The translations under genes were made by a program, and so were the position numbers. This document shows positions 8,946 through 18,281 of a DNA stretch of 64,000 nucleotides, piece after piece. How positions within the stretch are numbered: the first letter of the stretch is position 1; the number at the start of each line of letters is the position of its first letter. The stretch is from Candidatus Hydrogenedentota bacterium (GTDB taxonomy: Bacteria; Hydrogenedentota; Hydrogenedentia; Hydrogenedentales; JAGMZX01), in contig JAKQEQ010000076.1 of the NCBI GenBank assembly GCA_029556545.1, positions 61,231-125,230 on the forward strand. The letters are read 5' to 3'. The notes under the pieces were generated by a model. It was given only the letters and a program-made list of their open reading frames with translations, was not told the DNA's origin and made no database searches.

Positions 8946-9766
8946 GTGATCAACCTCACCACGTCTTCCTTCCAGTGTCCCGGACCGCCGCCTCCCGATC
9001 ACCGCCGCCGTCGCGCGTGCAGTTCCGGTTCCCTCCACATGGGGGTCGGATTATAGAAAGGGACGCGTGATTTGTAAAGCCCCTTTTTGAAAACGGGACG
9101 GGAGACCGTATTCGCATTTTTCACACGCACAAGCAGCCAACATGAACACAATATATAGGAGACAATGGCTACGTTGCATACTATATACTGTGTGAATGGT
9201 CGTTTCGACCTCCCCTGCCTCCGAGAAGGGCTTTGCACGCGTGCGCACGATGTTATCTCTTGACAAAAAACCGCCCGGAGGGGCCGAAACCCGGCACTCC
9301 CTGCTGGAGGAAGTACGACGATCGGAGCCGTCGGCTTGCGGAGGGTCCACTCGGAATCTATGCTTGCGGTCGGGTCTGCTTTTTCGAGGATCACCGGAAT
9401 TGGCAAGATGACTTACACACAATATATTGTATCAAAGTCAAAGATAATGAGAATTTACATCTATATGCAGTAGATATCATTATTCATATTCTAACCCTTG
9501 GGATATGCCTGTTAACCATTTTCAGCCTCCTTGGCGATCATCTCCCTGCACTCGCGAGTAACTTCCGTTGCAGGCGCTGTCACGTTCGGTTCAGTGTTTG
9601 GCACGTTTATTCGCGGTTTTCGTTGTATTCGCATAGTAAAATGAGCCAAATCGGTCCGGCGATCCCTGTTCTTGGCGTGTCATGGGCCTCGGTCGGAGGC
9701 ATCGGAAGGGCATATCATGCTATACTCTGCCCGTTTTCCGGCCTTCGGCATGGGGAAATAGATCGC
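8946..9766. other. AT-rich divergent intergenic region
   Basis: About 820 bases between thyX (leftward) and the glycosyltransferase (rightward), clearly more AT-rich than the flanking genes. No credible coding sequence is seen, although the glycosyltransferase frame happens to stay open back to 9233. It contains an inverted repeat at 9146-9193 and a related palindromic motif at 9415-9432. It must hold the divergent promoters for both transcription units. Confidence 0.5.
9146..9193. repeat. Imperfect inverted repeat in thyX upstream region
   Basis: The left arm 9146-9158 (ACACAATATATAG) and the right arm 9181-9193 (CTATATACTGTGT) are complementary with one mismatch, separated by 22 bases. The sequence ACACAATATAT recurs at 9417-9427, followed by a perfect palindrome CAATATATTG at 9420-9429. 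It could be an operator pair for a regulator of thyX or of the glycosyltransferase gene, or a cruciform-forming AT element. The function is not determinable by eye. Confidence 0.45.
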
Positions 9767-10927
9767 GTGAGTGGATCGCCTACCATTGCTGTTGATGTAA
9801 GTTGCCTTTGCGCGCGCCCTTTGACGGGCGTGGGCTACTACACCCTGCGCCTGTTCCAAGCGCTCGCGCGCGAGGAGCCCGCATTCCGTCTGCGCTTCTT
9901 CGCCAGTTCGGCGCGTCGCCCGCGGGCCGCGGCGGAAGCGCTGGGCGTGCCCGGCGCCGATATGCGATGCATGCGCTGTCCGACGCGACTCAAACACGCG
10001 CTATGGACCCGCGCCGAGTGGCCGCCGATCGAGTGGTTCACCAGCCCCGCGGATGTGGCGCACGGGGCTTTTCACTTGCTGCCGGCGACGCGCCGCGCAA
10101 AGCGCGTGGTGACGATATTCGATCTTTCCGGACTCCAGAGCCCCGGGACGCGGTCAGAGGCAAACCTCTCGATGCACCTGCGGCTGCTTCGGCACGCGGT
10201 GCGTCGCGCGGATGGGATCGTCACCATTTCGCGGAGTTGCCGGAACGACGCGATCTCGCTGCTGGATGCGCCGGAGGACCGCATACACATTGTGTATGGC
10301 GGCGTGTCCCTCGATGAATTCTCGGGAGATCTTGATCCGGATTGCCTGGCGACCGTAAGAGCGAAATACGGCATCAGCGGCGAATACCTGATCCACCTGG
10401 GGACAATCGAACCCCGCAAGAATCTGCCCCGTCTTCTCCGGGCCTACGACCGTGTGCGCCGCACATTAGATGCCCCGCCGCAACTGGTGCTTGCCGGGGG
10501 CCTCGGTTGGATGTATGAGGACGTCTTTGCGACGATCCGCGACCTGGACCTCGGGGGCCTTGTCGTTCACACGGGCTATCTTGCGCGCGAGGAAGCCGTG
10601 CTGCTATTACGCGGGGCCCGGGGCTGCGCGTACCCGTCGCTCTACGAAGGATTCGGCCTGCCGGTGCTCGAGGCAATGGCCGCGCGCACGCCGGTGCTCA
10701 CGTCGAATGTCTCGTCATTGCCCGAGGTGGTCGGGGATTGCGGCATCCTCGTGGACCCGCGCAGCGAGGACGCGATTGCGAACGGCCTCGCGCGGTTGCT
10801 CGGAGACCGGGACGCGGAGTGTGTCGAGGCGGCCCACGCGCGCGCCGGCCTGTTTACATGGTCCGCGAGCGCGCGGGCGCTTGCGGAGGCATACCGGGGC
10901 GTGATGCAAGAGGAGCGGGTCCCTTGA
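9767..10927 (+). CDS. GT4-family glycosyltransferase
   Basis: Retaining GT-B glycosyltransferase that transfers a sugar from a nucleotide-sugar donor, probably to a lipid-linked or surface glycan. The second Rossmann half carries GTIEPRKNLPRLL and the diagnostic EX7E motif in YEGFGLPVLEAMA. The N-terminal half starts with TIAVDVSCLCARPLTGVGYYT, the usual beginning of this group. The frame runs back to 9233, but the upstream 178 codons have no domain and odd composition, so GTG 9767 is the best start (386 residues). The stop overlaps the TTG start of the downstream flippase, which supports a joint role in polysaccharide assembly. Confidence 0.85.
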   Translation: MSGSPTIAVDVSCLCARPLTGVGYYTLRLFQALAREEPAFRLRFFASSARRPRAAAEALGVPGADMRCMRCPTRLKHALWTRAEWPPIEWFTSPADVAHGAFHLLPATRRAKRVVTIFDLSGLQSPGTRSEANLSMHLRLLRHAVRRADGIVTISRSCRNDAISLLDAPEDRIHIVYGGVSLDEFSGDLDPDCLATVRAKYGISGEYLIHLGTIEPRKNLPRLLRAYDRVRRTLDAPPQLVLAGGLGWMYEDVFATIRDLDLGGLVVHTGYLAREEAVLLLRGARGCAYPSLYEGFGLPVLEAMAARTPVLTSNVSSLPEVVGDCGILVDPRSEDAIANGLARLLGDRDAECVEAAHARAGLFTWSASARALAEAYRGVMQEERVP

Positions 10928-12402
10928 GCGCAATCGATCCGCAGAACACGGGCATCGGATCGTCGGCCGCGAGGATTGGCGTCAACCTAGTCTTGCTGGT
11001 GATGTCGCGTTTCGTGGCGTTGGCGCTGACCTTGGTCCAAATGGCCATTATCTTCCGGGCGTTGGACGTCGAGGGACGCGGCGTATTCGGTTTTTCGATG
11101 CAGTACACGTCGCTATTCACGGTTTTCGCGACGTTGGGCATTCAACGGTTGCTGGTTCGCGACATCGCAAGGGACCCGACCGTCGGGTGGACGTGCGTGT
11201 GGACTGCTTTGCTCGTGGTCGTCACGCTGTCTTGCCTTGTCATGGGGGCCATCACGCTGTCCGCGTTGTGGATCGAGACCTCGACCGTGAATCGGCTCTC
11301 GGTGGTATTCGCAGGCGGCTGGGTCGTCTTGCTGTGGGCGTGGCAGCGGCCCTTCGAGGGGCTCTTGATCGCCCACGAGCGCATGGACCTTGTATCTCTC
11401 GTGAACGTCGTGGCGTCCGTTCTGAAGATCGGGGTGGTATATCTTCTGATGCGCGTGTCGGCCACCAGCGCTTCCGCGCACGCGGCCGTATTCATTGCAA
11501 CGGCGTTGTCTTTCGCTTTATGCGTGGGGTTCGCGTTCCGCGTCGCCGGCTGGGATCGTCCCCGGTTTCAATGGCGGCTTGCCTTGGGGCAGGTGCGCGA
11601 GTGCTATCCCTTCGCCGTGGCGATGCTGTGCAGCCTCGTGTACTTCAAGTCGGACATGTCGTTGCTGAAATTCCTGCATGGCGACGCCGCCGCGGGCATC
11701 TACACGCCGCCACAGCGCGTCATGGAGCCGTTGCTGATGGTGGCTGGACTGTGGGGCACCGCCGTGTTTCCGGCGCTCTGCCGCTACGCCCATGCCTCGC
11801 CCGAGGACTATGGCGCGCTCAAGAAGACATCGGTCCGGTTCGCGCTGTTGACGGCCATTCCGATGGCGTGCGGTCTGGCGTTGACCGCGGGGCCCATTGT
11901 GGACCTCCTGACGGGCGCCGACCCGGAAGCGCGGGAGTCGGTGCTCGTGCTGCAAGTGCTGGCGGCCATGATGCCGTTCTTCTACCTTAACGGCATTGCG
12001 CAAGAGTTCTTCTACTCGGCGCGACACAACTGGTTCGTGGTCGCGGGGTATGCCGTCGGCGCCGTCGTGAACGTCGCGGGCAATCTCGTTGCGATACCGG
12101 CGTATGGCGCCGCGGGGGCGTCCGGGGTCGCCGTGATTACCAACGCGCTTATCAGCGGCATCTTCATCTGGGGCTTGCGGGCGGAACTCGGGGGAATGCG
12201 CCTCCCCACGCTCGTACTGAAAACGCTTGCCGCGTGCGTGGTGATGAGCGGCCTCGTGTGCGGCGTGCGCGGCGTTTCTCTGGGAATCGCCGTTGCGATG
12301 GGTATCGTGGGCTACCTGTGCACGCTGGCCCTGCTCCGTGTCCTGGACCCCGCCGAGCGGCGCCTGATGCGCGCCATGCGCGCGGCGATTCTGCGGCGTT
12401 GA
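10924..12402 (+). CDS. Wzx/MurJ-type polysaccharide flippase
   Basis: Polytopic inner-membrane protein of the MOP exporter superfamily, predicted to flip a lipid-linked glycan across the membrane. About twelve to fourteen hydrophobic segments run through the 492 residues. The opening segment (an Asn-Leu-Val-Leu-Leu membrane helix followed by a loop with RALDVEGRGVFG) is typical of Wzx-like oligosaccharide flippases. The start is TTG at 10924, overlapping the glycosyltransferase stop (TTGA), with GAGGAG eight bases upstream. The same frame is open further upstream but only as a shadow of the glycosyltransferase. The substrate is unknown; the adjacent GT4 enzyme suggests a shared surface-glycan pathway. 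Confidence 0.85.
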   Translation: MSAIDPQNTGIGSSAARIGVNLVLLVMSRFVALALTLVQMAIIFRALDVEGRGVFGFSMQYTSLFTVFATLGIQRLLVRDIARDPTVGWTCVWTALLVVVTLSCLVMGAITLSALWIETSTVNRLSVVFAGGWVVLLWAWQRPFEGLLIAHERMDLVSLVNVVASVLKIGVVYLLMRVSATSASAHAAVFIATALSFALCVGFAFRVAGWDRPRFQWRLALGQVRECYPFAVAMLCSLVYFKSDMSLLKFLHGDAAAGIYTPPQRVMEPLLMVAGLWGTAVFPALCRYAHASPEDYGALKKTSVRFALLTAIPMACGLALTAGPIVDLLTGADPEARESVLVLQVLAAMMPFFYLNGIAQEFFYSARHNWFVVAGYAVGAVVNVAGNLVAIPAYGAAGASGVAVITNALISGIFIWGLRAELGGMRLPTLVLKTLAACVVMSGLVCGVRGVSLGIAVAMGIVGYLCTLALLRVLDPAERRLMRAMRAAILRR

Positions 12403-12426
12403 CATCCAGCCGGCGCGCGATGCCGA

Positions 12427-13107
12427 TCAAACGCTTCCCGCAGCGCTGTCCGGCGTGGAACGCGCGTCTTGAATCGCCGTGCGCAGCGTCGCGGCGGCGG
12501 CGCGGATGTCGGGCGCGGCGGTAACGGCGGTGACGACGGCCACGTGGCGCGCGCCCCGTTGCAGCACTTCGTGGACGTTGTCCGCCGTGATGCCGCCCAT
12601 GCAGGTGAAGGGAACGCGCAGGAACGGCGCGATGACTTCAATCATCTCGGGGGCGACCGCGCCCGTGGGGACGGCCTTCGTTCGGGTCGGGAAAATGGGG
12701 CCGATGTTGATGTAACTCGCGCCCGCGTCCTGAGCGACCAGCGCTTCGCCGAGGTTGTGCGTCGACGCGCCGATGACCAGTGTGGGCGCAATGCGTCGCG
12801 CGGCCTCGATAGGCAGGTCCAGGCGTCCGAGGTGCACGCCGTCCGCGCCGACGGCGAGCGCGAGGTCGAGCCGATCGTCTACGATGAGGAGCGCGTCAGC
12901 CTCGCGAGTCCGGGCGCGGAACGCCAGTCCCTGCTGGTAGCGTTCCGAATCGTCGAGGTCCTTCTCGCGAAACTGGACGACGCGCACGCCCGCTTCAAGA
13001 CACGCCTCGAGCACCTCGAGCCCCGGACGCCCCCCGCAGAAAGCCTCCGTGATGACCACGTAGAGGTCGGAGTCCCGGAACCGCTCCATGCGGGTGGCGA
13101 GGTCCAT
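12427..13107 (-). CDS. thiE: Thiamine-phosphate synthase
   Basis: Joins hydroxymethylpyrimidine diphosphate and the thiazole phosphate to make thiamine phosphate; TIM-barrel enzyme. Recognisable blocks are VVQFREKDL, the LIVDDRLDLALAVGADGVHLG segment, the IGASTHN turn, YINIGPIFPTRTK (diphosphate binding) and FTCMGGITADNV. At 226 residues it is of normal length. Its ATG overlaps the thiS stop by one base (TGATG), so the two are translationally coupled. No TPP riboswitch signature is seen upstream of thiS. Confidence 0.93.
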   Translation of the reverse strand: MDLATRMERFRDSDLYVVITEAFCGGRPGLEVLEACLEAGVRVVQFREKDLDDSERYQQGLAFRARTREADALLIVDDRLDLALAVGADGVHLGRLDLPIEAARRIAPTLVIGASTHNLGEALVAQDAGASYINIGPIFPTRTKAVPTGAVAPEMIEVIAPFLRVPFTCMGGITADNVHEVLQRGARHVAVVTAVTAAPDIRAAAATLRTAIQDARSTPDSAAGSV

Positions 13108-13316
13108 CAGCCCCCCCCCACAAGACGCACGAGTTCCAGCACGTCATTCGGGGCCAGCGGCGTGGCCGCAAACTGTTCCCGCTCGACGATGTCGTCGTTG
13201 CGCTGCACCACGATGGTCGCATCCGATAGCCCAAGATCTCGGACTAGGTCCAGCACGGTCGCGTGGTCGTCTATCTCACGCGGCGCACCGTTCACGGTCA
13301 CTGTCATAGGCGTCAT
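13107..13316 (-). CDS. thiS: Sulfur carrier protein ThiS
   Basis: Small ubiquitin-fold protein (69 residues) that carries sulfur as a C-terminal thiocarboxylate for thiazole synthesis. It begins MTVTVNGAPREI and ends VGGG; the terminal diglycine is required for adenylation. A second ATG three codons in (13307) is an equally good start. The last codons lie in a run of nine G residues (C on the plus strand, 13111-13119), a potential slippage site directly before the stop and the thiE start. thiG, thiF and thiH are not in this window. Confidence 0.9.
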   Translation of the reverse strand: MTPMTVTVNGAPREIDDHATVLDLVRDLGLSDATIVVQRNDDIVEREQFAATPLAPNDVLELVRLVGGG

Positions 13317-13390
13317 TCCCGGTCTGCGCGAACACTTCCTGGCTCGGGAACACAGTATATCTTATGTCTCGGGAATGATCATCGCCCGGC

Positions 13391-13430
13391 GGACCAGTCC
13401 GACTCGTCCGACAAGTCCGACCCGTCCAAC
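13391..13430. repeat. Short tandem repeat, 9-bp GTCCGAC-type units
   Basis: About four imperfect 9-bp units of the form (a/c)GTCCGAC(n) lie in the gap between thiS and the end of secDF. A closely related set (TCCGTCCGA units) occurs at 27896-27937 upstream of the oppD-like gene. They look like one family of genome-wide intergenic repeats; they are far too short and close-packed for a CRISPR array. Confidence 0.6.
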
Positions 13431-13442
13431 GCAGCAATCGGC

Positions 13443-16400
13443 TCAGGGTTTGGCTTGGCCGGGCCGTGTCCTGTTCCTCGAACGCCGCGCGCCCTTGCCC
13501 TGCGCTTCGCCGCCGCGGCCCGCATCCGCAGGCAGATCGGCGCGGCCGAGGAGCCGCTGCCAATAGTAGACGACGGGGCTCGCAATGAAGACCGAAGAAT
13601 AGGTGCCGACCACGATGCCGACAATCAGGGCGAACGCGAAGTCGTTGATAGCGCTGCCTCCGAAGAAATAGAGAACTACCACGACGAACAGGGTCGTCAA
13701 GGCGGTGAGCAGCGTTCGGCTGAGCGTGTGGTTCACGCTGAGGTTCATGATATCGAGCAGTTTGTAACCTTTGCCGCGGTAGAGCTGCATGTCTTCCCGG
13801 ATGCGGTCGAAGATGACGATCGTGTCGTTCACGGAATAGCCGATGATCGTGAGCACCGCGGCGACCACGGTCATGGAAATCTCGCGCCCGGTGAAGGCGA
13901 TTAACGCCATCGTGATTAAGACGTCATGGATCAGCGCGACGACCGCGCCGAGCGCGAAGCGGAACTCGAAACGGAACCACAGGTAGATGATGATGAACAG
14001 CCATGACGTAATCGTGGCGCGTATGGCGTCGACTTGCAGGCGGCGCCCCACCGCCGGGCCGACCGTCTGTTCGTCGCCGTTCATGACGACGTGATCGAGC
14101 TTCCCGTCGTCCGTCAACGGAACCAAGGCAAGACGAATGCGTTCGCCCACGGTGCCGAGCGCTCCACCGGCGGCGCCCGCGTAACGCGCCGCGTCCGTAG
14201 GCAACTCGCCGGTGTTTGCGGCGGATTCCGCCTCGGCGGCGCCGGCAGGCGCTTCTTCCGGCGTTGTTACCACGTCCGGCGTTGTTACCGCGTCTGGCGT
14301 CGCTTCCGCATCGGGCGTCATTTCCGCATCGGGCGTCATTTCCGTGTCGGACGGCGGGGATGCCGTATCTTCTGGGGCGGGTGTCAGGGCCATGTCGGCG
14401 ATGTCGCCGACACGAATGAGGAATCGGTTGTGATCCGTGGCCAGACCCGTTTTCTGTACCTGCGGGCTGTTGAATCCCTTGGCGGCGAGTGCCGCGCGAA
14501 CCTCGCCGACGGGGACATCACGTTCCGCCTCGATGCTGAGGTCGACGTTGGTGCCTTGGGTGAAGTCCACGCCGAAGTTCGCCGGGCCGCGCCATACGAA
14601 TACGGCTATGCCGACGACAATGACCACAAGGCTTGCCGCAGTACAGACGCCGCGGTAGCGGAGAAAGCGGTAGTTCGCGTCCGGGTTTATAACGCTGAAC
14701 ATGGTCAGCTTGCGGACAAGATTGCGGCCGAGCATGAAGTCGAAGATCGCCCGGCAGACGACCAGCGAACAGAAGACCGTCGAGCAGACACCTATGCTCA
14801 GCGCCACAGAGAACCCTTTCACGGGACCCGTGCCAAACTGATACAGCACCAGGGCGGCAATCAGCGTGGTCACGTTCGCGTCGAGGATGGTCAGCCCCGA
14901 GCGCCGGAACCCGTTGTCAATCGAGGCCGCCAGAGAATGCCCGAGCCGGAGTTCCTCGCGGATGCGCTCGTAGATAAGCACGTTGGCGTCCACGGCCATG
15001 CCGATGGTGAGAATGAGCCCGGCGATGCCCGGCAGGGTCAACGTGAGATTGAAATAGGCCATGAGCGCGATGATGAACAGCGCGTTCAGGAAGAGCGTGA
15101 TTACGGCTACAAGCCCCGCTGCCGTGTAATACAGCATCATGAAAACGGCTACGATGAGCAGGCCCGCCAGCGACGAGGTGACGCCCGCGCGCACCGAGTC
15201 CGCGCCGAGCGACGGGCCGATAATGCGGGTGAATTCCTCACGAATCGGCACGGCCATCGAGCCCGAATTCAACGCGATGGAGAGGTCGCGCGCTTCCTCG
15301 CCCGAAAAGTTCCCCGTGATCTGCCCGTTGGTCGTAATGCGGTCCCGAATGGTCGGCGCGGACAACACGACGTTGTCCACGACGATGGCCATGGGCCGGC
15401 CGATATTTTGCCCCGTGACCTCGCCGAAATGCGCGCCGGAAGCATTATCCAATTGGAAGATGATCTGCCAATAGCCGGGGCTGGCGTTGTCCGGCGACGC
15501 GACGGCGCGGCGCAGCCCTTCGCCGCGTTGGATGGGTTCCTCGTCCACGCAGAACAAGGTGTATTCCTGCGGCTCGCCGGGCTTGGGCGGCGCGCTGAAC
15601 AGCACCACCTTGCCCTCGGGGATCACCTCTTCCGCCTTGGCCTTCTCGAGCACTTCATGCACAATCTCATAGTTCTCGGCGGGTAGGGTCAACGGCTGGC
15701 CGGGCCGCGTCTTATTCAAGAACGTGCTGAATTCGCCGGGATAAGCCTTCGCTATGGCGCTATAGACGGGGTAACTCTCGTCGGCGCCCGCCACCAGGTG
15801 AAAGTTCAGGACGGCCGTGCGTTTGATGAGTCGTATGGCGCGGTCAACGTCCTTTTCCCCGGGCAACTGAATCTGGATTTGATCGTCGCCCAGTTTCTGG
15901 ATGACCGGTTCCTGTGCCTCGAACTCGTTGATGCGGCGCTCGATCTGCTGGAGGATGGTATCTTGCACGGCGGGACGAACCTCGGCCAGCCGACTATCCA
16001 GCTCCGCCTCGCTCAGGTTCTCCACGTCTTCATCTGAATAGTATTTCCGCACCAGCTCCTGCTTGTCGGACAGCGGCAACGTCTCGAGGTGGAAACCGAC
16101 CACCATGTGGATGCCGCCCTGGAGGTCGAGTCCGAGATTGATGACCATGCTCCGGTCGCATTCGGCCCAGCGCACCACGCGATGCCAGAGCTTCTTGAAC
16201 CCGCCCGCGTTGCGGCGTTCGGGATCGCGGTCTTCTTGCTTCCACTGTTCAAGACGTGCCTGGCGCGTTCCGGGCTTCGGCGCGACTTTGTCCATCTTGA
16301 TACGTTCCGCCTCGGGCAACCCGGACCAAGCGACATAGTCCGTATCGTCCGGCAGGAGCATCCAGCCTACGGTGGGCCACATCAATACGGTTGCTGCGAT

Positions 16401-16445
16401 CACCGTAATCCAAATGAGCAATGCGCGATAGGGATGGGTCTTCAT
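13443..16445 (-). CDS. secDF: SecD-SecF fusion, protein translocase subunit SecDF
   Basis: Membrane component that uses proton flow to complete preprotein export through SecYEG. This 1000-residue protein is SecD followed by SecF. The SecD part has a first membrane segment at about residues 8-30, the GLDLQGGIHMVVGF motif, the large periplasmic domain and five more helices including the IGMAVDANVLIYERIREE signature. SecF starts after about residue 610 and has FGVDFTQGT and the INDFAFALIVGIVVGTYSS block. The SecF periplasmic region carries a low-complexity insert of TPDA-like repeats, encoded around 14262-14345. The C-terminus is Arg/Gly-rich. Downstream of yajC and tgt in the classic order. Confidence 0.95.
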   Translation of the reverse strand: MKTHPYRALLIWITVIAATVLMWPTVGWMLLPDDTDYVAWSGLPEAERIKMDKVAPKPGTRQARLEQWKQEDRDPERRNAGGFKKLWHRVVRWAECDRSMVINLGLDLQGGIHMVVGFHLETLPLSDKQELVRKYYSDEDVENLSEAELDSRLAEVRPAVQDTILQQIERRINEFEAQEPVIQKLGDDQIQIQLPGEKDVDRAIRLIKRTAVLNFHLVAGADESYPVYSAIAKAYPGEFSTFLNKTRPGQPLTLPAENYEIVHEVLEKAKAEEVIPEGKVVLFSAPPKPGEPQEYTLFCVDEEPIQRGEGLRRAVASPDNASPGYWQIIFQLDNASGAHFGEVTGQNIGRPMAIVVDNVVLSAPTIRDRITTNGQITGNFSGEEARDLSIALNSGSMAVPIREEFTRIIGPSLGADSVRAGVTSSLAGLLIVAVFMMLYYTAAGLVAVITLFLNALFIIALMAYFNLTLTLPGIAGLILTIGMAVDANVLIYERIREELRLGHSLAASIDNGFRRSGLTILDANVTTLIAALVLYQFGTGPVKGFSVALSIGVCSTVFCSLVVCRAIFDFMLGRNLVRKLTMFSVINPDANYRFLRYRGVCTAASLVVIVVGIAVFVWRGPANFGVDFTQGTNVDLSIEAERDVPVGEVRAALAAKGFNSPQVQKTGLATDHNRFLIRVGDIADMALTPAPEDTASPPSDTEMTPDAEMTPDAEATPDAVTTPDVVTTPEEAPAGAAEAESAANTGELPTDAARYAGAAGGALGTVGERIRLALVPLTDDGKLDHVVMNGDEQTVGPAVGRRLQVDAIRATITSWLFIIIYLWFRFEFRFALGAVVALIHDVLITMALIAFTGREISMTVVAAVLTIIGYSVNDTIVIFDRIREDMQLYRGKGYKLLDIMNLSVNHTLSRTLLTALTTLFVVVVLYFFGGSAINDFAFALIVGIVVGTYSSVFIASPVVYYWQRLLGRADLPADAGRGGEAQGKGARRSRNRTRPGQAKP

Positions 16446-16526
16446 GAGAAACTCCAGTCAACATGGGCCGCGTCGCGTGTGTTCATGCCGTGTGGGCCCT
16501 TGTGCGATGCCTTTATGCCTCTGTCT

Positions 16527-16931
16527 CTACTTCTTCTCGCCTTCCGCGGGAACTACCCGCGCCACGGCGCTGCGAAGGAACTTGACGGTCACGTTGTCGT
16601 CGATCCGCAGCACCACGTGGCTTTCGCCCAGGCTGACAACCGTGCCGCACACGCCGCCGATAGTCACGACATCATCCCCCTTCTGGAGGGCGCCCAGCAT
16701 GCGCTGACGTTCCTTTTCCTGCTTCTGCTTCGGCCAGAGCAGCAACAGCCACATGACCGCGAAAATAAGGATGAACGGCAGCAGCGTCTCGATCCCGCCC
16801 CCGCCGCAGGCGGGCCCGGTCAGCGACTCTCCGCCGCCCGGCGCGGGCTCGGCCCCGCCGCCGGGGGCCGTGGGCGCGTTGGGCGCGTTCTGCGCAAGAA
16901 ACTGCGCCGCCGTGAAAGCATACCACCACAC
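16527..16931 (-). CDS. yajC: Preprotein translocase subunit YajC
   Basis: Small single-span membrane protein that associates with SecDF. A Gly/Pro-rich N-terminal stretch (unusual, about 45 residues) precedes one strong membrane helix (LLPFILIFAVMWLLLLWP) and then the conserved KGDDVVTIGGVCGTVVSL domain. The start is GTG 16931 with GGGAGG about nine bases upstream. It lies 82 bases before secDF and 99 bases after tgt. Confidence 0.93.
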   Translation of the reverse strand: MWWYAFTAAQFLAQNAPNAPTAPGGGAEPAPGGGESLTGPACGGGGIETLLPFILIFAVMWLLLLWPKQKQEKERQRMLGALQKGDDVVTIGGVCGTVVSLGESHVVLRIDDNVTVKFLRSAVARVVPAEGEKK

Positions 16932-17029
16932 GTGTAAGACCTCCCTTGTCAGTAGTGCGTCCTTCGGGACGCAAGCCGCGGGCTGATCCCCGGGCCGCGT
17001 ACTTCGCGATGTCCGATACTCCGGGGGCG

Positions 17030-18169
<1,140 letters not shown>

Positions 18170-18281
18170 CTAGTGCATCCGGACCCGCGGCGCCAGCAAT
18201 CGAACGCCGTACCGGAAAAGGGACGGATGAGGCTTGGCGCGGCCTCCGACCGCAACAGCACGGTACGGCTGACAGGGGGCG

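Noticed and set aside
8946-9045. Cobalamin riboswitch for the dNTP operon
   Set aside because: No B12-box-like conserved sequence was seen in the leader before thyX, and nrdJ has no leader because it overlaps the previous gene.
13391-13430. Repeated short units considered as a CRISPR array
   Set aside because: Units are 9 bp with no spacers and no cas genes are present.
13317-13440. TPP riboswitch upstream of thiS
   Set aside because: I could not find the conserved CUGAGA-type elements in the leader.
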